Shown here: positions 56,201-64,000 of the stretch, piece by piece
Numbering within the stretch: the first letter of the stretch is position 1
How the letters are laid out: each line of letters opens with the position of its first letter
NCBI GenBank assembly: GCA_028554645.1
Contig: JAQOOI010000078.1
Location: 372,001 to 436,000, forward strand
Source: Omphalotus guepiniiformis
Taxonomy: Eukaryota; Basidiomycota; Agaricomycetes; Agaricales; Omphalotaceae
DNA length: 64,000 nt
Direction of reading: 5' to 3'
Program-made: the position numbers and the translations under genes
Notes under the pieces: generated by a model
What the model was told of the DNA's origin: nothing
The model's input: only the letters and a program-made list of their open reading frames with translations
Databases searched by the model: none

Positions 56201-57969
56201 ATGGCTGAATCCGTAGCCTTTCGTCGTTTGAGAATGGCTAATCTCACCCATCGAAGCTCCTGATATTCGGAACTTCCCTGTGCATCATCGTGAGACAAGT
56301 GTCGGAAGTGAGAAACGGTAATAAAGATCACAAACCGGGTCAGATAGCGCATCTATTGAAGGCATAAGCTCTTCCAGGGTGGTTTCTGCTCTATCATAAG
56401 CCTCCGCAAGGAAATATGCTCGGGCTGTGCTCCGTCAGGTCTTCCGGATTAGGTATGTAGAAACCGAAAGCAGACACACCAATCGCCCTAAGAATTGATA
56501 TCTGCGGGAAAGCACAGCCGTCTAAGTTATGCACTGTTTGGGAGCAGTCGATGAAATCCTGTGAACCATACCTTTAGACGCGCGATATCGGGGTTGCTTG
56601 ACTCCTCTAGTTGATCAATGATCCCAAAGGACTTCTGTAACCACACGACAGCATCGGAAGCTTTCGCTTTGGCCTGTCCAGCATGATCCTGAAGCAACGA
56701 CTTCCCGATGCTATGGAGTTTGGCTGCCAGGAGCAGACGCTGTATGAATCACTTAACGAGACTTGTGCAATGATGTTTATTGAAGGCTTACATCATGAAT
56801 TGGAAGAACAACGCATTGCTCATCATCTGGAGGCACATGTGGCTCCTTCAGTAATGTCACATTTAGAGAAATAAAGCGTATATACCCATTATCTTCTGTG
56901 ACATGAAGTTTGCCACGGTATGATTACCCTCCTTCCACGCCTGTGAAAGCAAACTGATTAACCGCATAGGCAAGGTAAGTAGAGCAAGCGGGACATACAG
57001 CTTCCATCCTGCTAGAGAAGTATACGATGCTTGCACGTGCCTTCGACTGCCGATGAGAGCCGTCAGGATCGTTTGTAGCTCTAAGCATCTCCTCAAACTA
57101 TTTTCACATCGATTGTCAGACAAAGGAACAGCAAGGAATGGAACAAGTACCCTGGCAGCACTTGTGAGGACGCTCGCGGCCGCATCGTAATTATCGAGCT
57201 CTGATATCAATTCATTGGTCAGCTTGGGAAGCGGAAGCTGGGAAGGTAGTTTCGGAGGTACCGATCAATCGTCACTCACCGGATAGGGTGACCCCAGTCT
57301 TACTGGCTATTTGAAGTACGTTAAGAAGAGCTAGGTAAGAAAGGGTTGGTGTATCAGTAAAATCGTATGGAACGGTGGAGAAAGGGAACGGGAGAAAAGT
57401 ACTTTCTATCCCCGGCTTTACTTCTAACCCTGCTTCCACTAATCGAAACGCCGCCAGTCTAACTGAAAAGCGAGTTCAAGAGGTCATCGATTGGGGAAGA
57501 ACAAGAACCACCCGGGGCCATATGAAAAACTTACGTGCGCCAACAAGGGCACGGCCGTCATCCTCCGGATATTTGCGAATAAGGCCCGAAATATTCCATA
57601 GATTGACGCCTGAGTATAGTTTATAGTCTTGTGGCGCAACAATCAATGAAAGAAAAAGGCGCGCCTTCCTGGTCCAACGTGTTGGCTAAATCAACCCAAT
57701 TCTTTTCCGACTTCGGACGTTGCTCCGTGAATGTCTCAGCGAGAATAGCAACCTGATGGAGATTTTGTACCAAGGACGGTCGTACAGTGATATTGGCGTC
57801 ATCAAGCTGCGCTTTTGTCGTGATGAGAAGGTCTAGAATGTACCACGTAGAATAACACGTTTGAGTGACAGAAACAAGATGATAATTTGCAGTTCTCGCC
57901 TTTGATAGATTCAAAAGTATCATGGAGACCTGGAAGACCCTTCTTCTTCTTACGCGTTGGTTCGGACAT
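53228..57969 (-). CDS. SPO22: Spo22/Zip4 (TEX11)-like meiotic TPR protein
   Basis: TPR-rich protein of the Spo22/Zip4 family (PF08631), which organises crossover formation and synapsis (family knowledge). My model has 28 exons and 1033 aa: 57969-57876, 57832-57665, 57609-57535, 57462-57280, 57200-56886, 56826-56792, 56739-56572, 56500-56479, 56424-56336, 56277-56193, 56113-56062, 55957-55731, 55699-55644, 55584-55335, 55275-55261, 55205-54968, 54911-54874, 54813-54650, 54594-54498, 54446-54403, 54353-54159, 54104-54045, 53991-53964, 53906-53887, 53817-53641, 53553-53486, 53428-53338, 53275-53228. Family blocks: LRLAAFRLVEAGLE, ARAYFLAEAYDRAETTLEEL, KRWSQAADWFLAGSHRLFRE, IKDVSWLWRTAYNCAVQGC, AYPMDERLWLLATSYNTGFE. 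Exons of 15, 20 and 22 nt, two candidate GC-AG introns and a 31-nt intron make several junctions tentative, especially 56062/55957 and 55731/55699. It is 157 bp from the next, divergent gene. Confidence 0.82.
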
Positions 57970-58126
57970 CAAGGTGAGATTGAGAGCATGATTTGGGTGG
58001 GGATGGGGATACCATGTCACACTTACATAATATTGTCATGTGATCCCAGTAACAGCGCGTTGATCGACTCGAGACAGGCAACGCCTCACGCCATCTTGTT
58101 TCTGCCTTGTTCGAGCTTTTACTGCC
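57970..58126. promoter_or_regulatory. Divergent promoter region Spo22-like / small membrane protein
   Basis: 157 bp between two head-to-head start codons; the shortest divergent spacer in the window. It must hold both promoters. No TATA element stands out. Confidence 0.4.
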
Positions 58127-58699
58127 ATGTCTTCCACTTCATCTGCTGGGTTACCTCCGGATGCAGTAGCTCGTGCTGTCAAGGTATGACATACTTCAGC
58201 TCATGCACTACAGGATGGTTACGACGGAGCTTGTACTGCACAGGAAGCTAGGAAAGAAGGCGTGTTCGCAGGATTAACAGCAGCTCTAGCATCAGGCGAG
58301 CACTTGCTTGATTACCCGATCCTCGTTTCTTATTCTCAATGTGCTGTGCGATTCTTTCTTATTCAGCTCTTATTGGAGCAAAAGCGTTCCGCTTCAAAAG
58401 GTATCCAACTCTGGCCTGCGGCGCTAGTGCGTAACTGGATTCTTATTCTCCACTAGATTGTGAACTTTAATCGCACCGCTGTGTGACTGATTGACTCCCT
58501 TTTTAGTTGCTGGGGTATTATCTGGGTATCTTTTCACCGAGGTAAGTCAAGGAATTTCCGCCGTTCTTTCAACATTCGTGAGTCACAGGCTGAGTTACTG
58601 CGGATCTATAAGGCCTTCAAAGACACGCACATAGCGACGTTGCAGCGAGAGTTACAGAAAAAGGATTCCCAGGAGGAACAGGCCGGATTTTCCCCGTGA
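58127..58699 (+). CDS. Small putative membrane protein, 114 aa, unrecognised
   Basis: I do not recognise the family. Exons 58127-58183, 58214-58295, 58367-58426, 58507-58541 and 58589-58699 join in frame. The middle of the protein is hydrophobic and Gly/Ala-rich: GVFAGLTAALASGALIG, then FKRYPTLACGAIAGVLSGYL, so two short membrane segments separated by a basic loop are likely. This hairpin resembles small mitochondrial inner-membrane proteins, but that is only a shape argument. The C-terminus is charged and helical (AELLRIYKAFKDTHIATLQ), possibly a coiled coil. The first intron would be only 30 nt, and the second has a GC donor (CAG then GCGAGC). Reading continuity across all five exons and the coherent helix pattern support a real gene. 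Confidence 0.68.
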
Positions 58700-61600
58700 A
58701 TGAAAGGGCCAGACAGGTACTGAATGTTGTATACCCTGTTTTGCACATTTGCCATCCATCTAACGTGGGCAAGGGATCATTATGATAGGTCTACCTGGAA
58801 CATATTATTATGTATTGAATGCAGTTAGTACTCCGACACACACCTATATTACACTACTGATGTAAACCTGCAGGCGACATATGTATTCCTCTTACAATGG
58901 TCTGTCGGAAATCGGCTTTACTCGTGCAACCCGGTTCCGGTGTTCCTCTTGAGTCTGCGCTCGACCTTTCCATGTATTTCCATCCTGCATGTCAAGCCAA
59001 CTCGCAAGATCTGATGATGGTCCTGGTGCGTACATTCAGTGTCGCTAACATGCGTGATGCATAACGCATAGTGGTTCGCCGTGTTGATGAAGAGATTGTC
59101 AACCGTCAGAGGTTCGACACGGTGCATCCGTTCCGCTTGCCAAGTTCCTAACTTCCCGGTTTTTTGTTCCCGTTCAATTTTTTTCACCAAGAGGAGGAGG
59201 ATGTATTTGGTTGCGTGGCACACGGACCTAACATGAGTCTATTGGTCTTCTTCACCAGTCGTCTTCATTTCTTCATTCCGTTATCTGTTGGCGCAAATAG
59301 CATGAGATCATCATTGCTTCTCAGGTCTCGTCCCGAAGTTACCCATTCAGCTTGGGTGAAAGCACCCAAAAAAGAATTTCGAAAGTTTTCTTAATTTCAC
59401 GCCATCATCCGCACACCGACGACTTCTTATGTTCTCAATGTTTTTGAGTTTGTGTGCGACTCCCAATACTCGTACTGGCTTCTTTGCATGCTCGGCATAG
59501 GGTGTGATCCATACGATCCATAGCAGCAGTCACAGCTCACCACCAGAGGCTTTCCATTTTGGGCGAGTGACTCTCTCGGGGTTAACGGCACTGTCGGTCG
59601 AAAGGAGTATGCTACTGTTCCGTTGTCCGTGCAGGGGAAGCTTCTGCCGTTTCCGTCACTCGGGTGTTCTTAGCCTCTTGACTCTTGTCCGACGAGTCCT
59701 CCAAACCCTTCCAAACCCTGCTCCCGGGCCACTAGCTTCCACTTCCATATGCCACACACAGTCGCACGACATGTCCCTAAGCTTAACCTCATAAAATATG
59801 GCCCCCTTTCCGCAAAAGATCGTGTAAGGCCGAGGGTTCATATACATAGATGATAGGACGCTTGGCATGAAATTCCAGCCACTCATCTATACATGTATCT
59901 CGGTCTCAGTGCTCCGAGCCTCATCGGCAGATTTCATCACCCTCCTTCCCTTCACGGCTTCCTGTCAGTTCCTGTCGCGGTCCTGTACCATGGTCTGCCT
60001 GGCGAAAGAGCCATACAGCACTTACATACCACATTCCGTGAGTCATGGCTCAAGTTGCTTCCTGCGAAAATTTGAAGGACACCCGGGTTCATGATGATCG
60101 AATCTATGTCCTATGAAGTCTTGTCGTACAGGAGGCAGGATCGCTTCAGCACCTACATTATGCCTCAAAGCTGTAGCATGATGCATTCACGTCAATGGGT
60201 AACGCACGAAATTCACCCGAATACGCAACTCTCTGACGAGGTAATCAAGATTCAAAATTTCTACTGGGCTCAAGTCACTCCGCTATCGTCATCGGAACTT
60301 GAGGCCTTTTACATAACCCTCCGTCCGGATATTTACCCAGTTTCCGGCTGCGGCTAGGCACGATGATATCCGGGGTATACATACTACGAAAGAGTGTCGC
60401 AGACTCGCATGTACCCTCCTTGACCAACGCCAACGCATGATGCTCGCAGTGACTACAGTCACAAATTGGGCATTTGTTCATCACGACGGCTCTACGCTAA
60501 AATCAGATCTCTCCGGACGTGCTGTTATGTCGTGTGCAGATCGCGGCGTACGGGAGAACCATCCCATCTGTCGGTGACACAGACAATATGAAACATCAAA
60601 CAGATGCGATATGTACCGTTGTACGTGCGCACTCAAGGGTTTTTTTATTAATATGTATCCATTTCCGACATTCCGTGAACCGTTTCGCAAGTACGCTCTA
60701 CTTACATACTACAGAACAAATGTACACATGGGCGTGTGCAGACCTGAAGGAGTCAAAAGAACCCTCTTCAGTCAGACGATCCGGTTGGTAAGGCCAAAAC
60801 CAGCTAAACTAATTTTAGTGTCGCAGAAAACGGGACATCCAACTACCCACCAGGGCCAACGCTCTGAGTTCCAATTTTCAATTTCTTTCCCCTCTACCTT
60901 TGTTCTTACGCTTCTGGTAGCTTCTGGTCCTCTGGACCCCACTCCTGCGGACCATAGGCCAAGGCAAAAAGTAAACCAACGCCACAGAGCGGAGGTTGAA
61001 TTCCATTGCCTCTCACACAAGGGGCCTCACCGATTTACGCCTTGGTCCTTCAAGTTTTTTGTCTCTTAGTTTACCTCCTTTCTCGAATTTCCATCAATAC
61101 TCCACGTCTGCTTGGTAGATCGTTTACAACCATCTCAGGTTGGTAAGTGCGCTCCTGAGATTGAGGTGGAGATGTCAATAAGTCAATCTTTTAAAACATT
61201 TATGAAATTTCGCTGTTCTCTTTTTTTTCCCCTGTTGTGCTGCACTTGTGGCTTTGAAGATTTGTGGCTTGGGCGCCTGTAAACGGCCTGTAACTTACTT
61301 GTCAGATTCCAATTTGTGTCTTCATCACACGATACTCATTCGGTATCCGGGTATCTGAAGAAGGTATCTGACCGGTTCTGACGTATGTATAGATGTACGT
61401 ATCCACGGGCCCCACGGGCCACAGGGCCGCAACTTATTGCTCGTCGCTTCAACCCAAGGTGTTTACTTATAACTTATGACACTGTACGGTAAGTACTCCT
61501 TTTCACTATGACCTAGAGGGGAAATCTAAGGTTAAATTCAAAGCGTTTGAAGGCAAGACAAGACAGAACATCTTGAACCCCGATCCAATAAAGAAACCTC

Positions 61601-64000
61601 AAATATGTATAATAAATATAATAAGACATTCCGAAAACCTCCATCGCAATCCCGGCTCAAGGATTCTTATCCAGGAGTGTTACCCAAGCTTTGGTCCATT
61701 GCCGACGCGACCTGTCAGGTATGTAGTACTACAATACCAAGACCCCATCCCGTCCTACCTCGTATCATGGACCTAATGGACCTATCCGAATTAAAAAAGA
61801 GAACTTTCACAAGTTGTTCAAAGAAAACAACGTTCAACGTTCAGATCTCGCACTGCTATACACGCGGGGCGGCGGCTACTCTGCGGCATCGCATGGGTAT
61901 TATCAGATATTAAGTTCAGCGCAGTTCATAGACCTCAGGTGTATAGGATTAGACACCGATATAAATCTCTACATATACAATTACGGCATTTCTCTCTTTC
62001 TGACCACTTCTCAACAGCTTTTTTAAAATATGTTATCGTCCCCTTCGATCCTCTCCGCGTTCACACTGGCCTGGGCTATTCGCATGTGCGCCGGCGAAAC
62101 CGTTGAACATCCGACCCGCAGGGAACCATAGGGAACCGCAGGGGGAGTGGGGGGCCCGATATGGGCCGGAGTCCGACAGCCTGAGTGAGACCCCCAAATG
62201 ACAGGAAAAAACCCCAACATAAGGACGGAAAGGGCGAAGAAGAAGAAGAAAGAAAGAACTTTGTACATAGAACTTGAAGAAGCTGTAGAAGGCTGTAGAG
62301 TACTTGACTCGAGGTTTACAGCTTACATACTGAAGCTGAGCCTGAGGCTATTCATGTCAGCGATTGCACACCATCTTTGTGATTCTCTGTCTCTGAGTGT
62401 TCTCTCCAAACTTCAAATCATGATTCACGGCTGCATTTGGTACAGTCGGAACCTCTAAGGACGCAACTTTAGCATACATACCTATATACTTGAATTTCAT
62501 ACGTATATGCATAAGTAGTGCCGTTAAAAAGTATATTGATAACTAATAGAATCCCTGAGTAACAACTTACACTTCGTGATGAACAATATACCCTAATCAA
62601 TTTAACATATACCATATACCCAAACGAACCTCACCCCTACTTACCCTAAGAACCTCGAACCTCGAACCTTCAAGTACCGGACGTCCGCTGAACCGCGAGT
62701 GAGATGTTTATTTCATTCGATCATCAAACGTCCACCATCATCTCAAGCCTGAGAGGTGTACATGATGATAGTACGACCGTGGACCGTGGTCACATATATA
62801 TGTATGTATGTATGTACTCTATCCCGTAAGTAAGTGAGCTCAGGCTGTACCTATCTATATATAATACAGCTTCGGACTCGCGGTCCAAGAATCGCTTCAC
62901 GTTTGGGATATAACGGGAGGAAGCGGGAGGATCGAGGAAGGGGTGGAAAGGCAAAAAAAAAGAAGAAAAACAAAAACGAGTCGGGCTACTTAGGCCCGTA
63001 GCACATAAGCACATCCATCCATCCATACACCACTTGGCAGGCAATGGGCACTTCAACAGTTTTTCCGAATAACAACTCAATTTCCCTTCCGATTATCGAA
63101 TTCCAACTCTGACCCTTTGCACCGTTTTTGCCAGAGCCACCAGAGTCGGTGCTAACCTCGGTTTGTTTGCGCAATGTGTATTGCTAGCGGCTTCACGACG
63201 GGAGTACTTAATGCAGCACTTACTACTTGAGTAAATGATATCATGATGCGCCTGGCCGGTGACCCACCCCACCCCATCCATAGTTGGCACTTGGAACTTG
63301 GGGTCGAGATAGATGCTGATAGATGATATGTAGATCGTTGTTACGGTTTACCGCGTAGGGCGTAGAGAGATACATACATATGTACATAGATGGAGATGTT
63401 ATTTTAGCAACTTTTAGGTGCTTTTAGGTGTCGGGTGTCGGCCCTCAGGTTTGGATCTGCATGCAATTGAGGCCTTTGAGCCAATTGAGCAACCCTTTTC
63501 TTTGAGAGGGTCCACAGCACACGCCTCATTATATCGTATCGTATCAATGTCATAGGGTATGGCCCGGGCAACTGGCAGCCACCAACGCCCAAAGGGGTTT
63601 CGTATTACATTTCATACCCCCTAGAAAAAAAAATAGTGACACTGACAACCGAATATTATAGTACACATCGAACGAGTCAAGTCCGGCCAACGCAGAAAAA
63701 GAAATGTTATACGCTTTGGGGGTACTAGCTAGGAGTTTATAAACTACGCGTAGTCGGACTCGGAGTCGTAATGAAGAGGGGGTACGGAGGCGGGGGGGTG
63801 CGCGATGTCGGACAGTGGAAGAGTGGCTACTGAAGAGGGGGGGAAACGAGACAATAGGTACCAATACATGAAGTAGGGTTCTTTATACGCGAAAATATGT
63901 ATATGTACGATAATTGTTATACTGCTGTGTACGCTTGATGAATCAAAATGCCAAAAAAGAGAAAAAAAAACTGTACGTTTCAGATTCTGGAGAGGGTGTA
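58700..64000. other. 5.3 kb to the right end without a supported gene
   Basis: Frames up to about 150 codons occur (for example 60611-61069 plus, 63550-63864 minus), but none shows a domain, signal peptide or joinable exons. A (TATG)n microsatellite lies at 62799-62815. I saw no tRNA, rRNA, LTR or transposase. It could hold long UTRs, non-coding RNAs or fast-evolving genes that I cannot recognise by eye. Confidence 0.45.
62799..62815. repeat. TATG microsatellite
   Basis: Four to five tandem copies of TATG following an AT run. Simple repeat in non-coding DNA. Confidence 0.85.

Noticed and set aside
60611..61069. 152-codon plus-strand frame near the right end
   Set aside because: No domain, no signal peptide, no supporting exons, and other frames of similar length overlap it.
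63410..63500. tRNA-like stretch on the minus strand
   Set aside because: It starts like a tRNA (GGGTTGCTCAATTGG), but no matching acceptor stem or T arm follows.

Overview
This window is eukaryotic nuclear DNA from a filamentous basidiomycete, most likely an Agaricomycete (inference). Genes on both strands are cut by many short GT-AG introns, usually 50-80 nt. The gene set is fungal: a myristoylated G-alpha subunit, secreted glutaminase-like proteins, a vacuolar-type serine carboxypeptidase, a Spo22/Zip4 meiosis protein and a decayed PIF1-like helicase. I rebuilt gene models by hand from splice signals, reading phase and conserved protein motifs. Every multi-exon model given here sums to a whole number of codons.

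Layout from left to right: UBR1 E3 ligase (minus, runs off the left end); TRS33/TRAPPC6 (plus); two tandem CoA-binding-domain paralogues (minus) with duplicated flanking DNA; U6 snRNA (minus); FKBP12 (minus); an unrecognised 242-aa protein (minus); COP9 signalosome subunit 7 (minus); serine carboxypeptidase (plus); COP9 signalosome subunit 5 (minus); a DHA1-type MFS transporter (minus); an AT-rich Helitron/PIF1 relic; cullin 4 (minus); WDR59/Mtc5 of SEACAT/GATOR2 (plus); two tandem membrane-anchored GtaA-type glutaminase-like genes (minus); a 4.4-kb stretch with no supported gene; a G-alpha subunit (plus); 4 kb with no supported gene; UTP18 (plus); Spo22/Zip4-like (minus); a small membrane protein (plus); and 5.3 kb to the right end with no supported gene.

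Functional themes: several genes belong to ubiquitin/NEDD8 biology. CSN5 (the deneddylase), CSN7 and cullin 4 (its substrate) lie within 14 kb, with UBR1 nearby. Both glutaminase-like proteins end in PPxY motifs, the signature bound by WW domains of Rsp5/NEDD4 ligases. TRS33 acts in vesicle tethering and WDR59 in TORC1 nutrient signalling.

The oddest features concern splicing. They are an apparent 1-nt exon that completes the G-alpha C-terminus, a FKBP12 first exon consisting only of ATG, exons of 15, 20 and 22 nt in the Spo22-like gene, several candidate GC-AG introns, and candidate introns of 30-43 nt. One G-alpha intron lacks a recognisable AG acceptor. All of these are sequence-based models that need transcript data.
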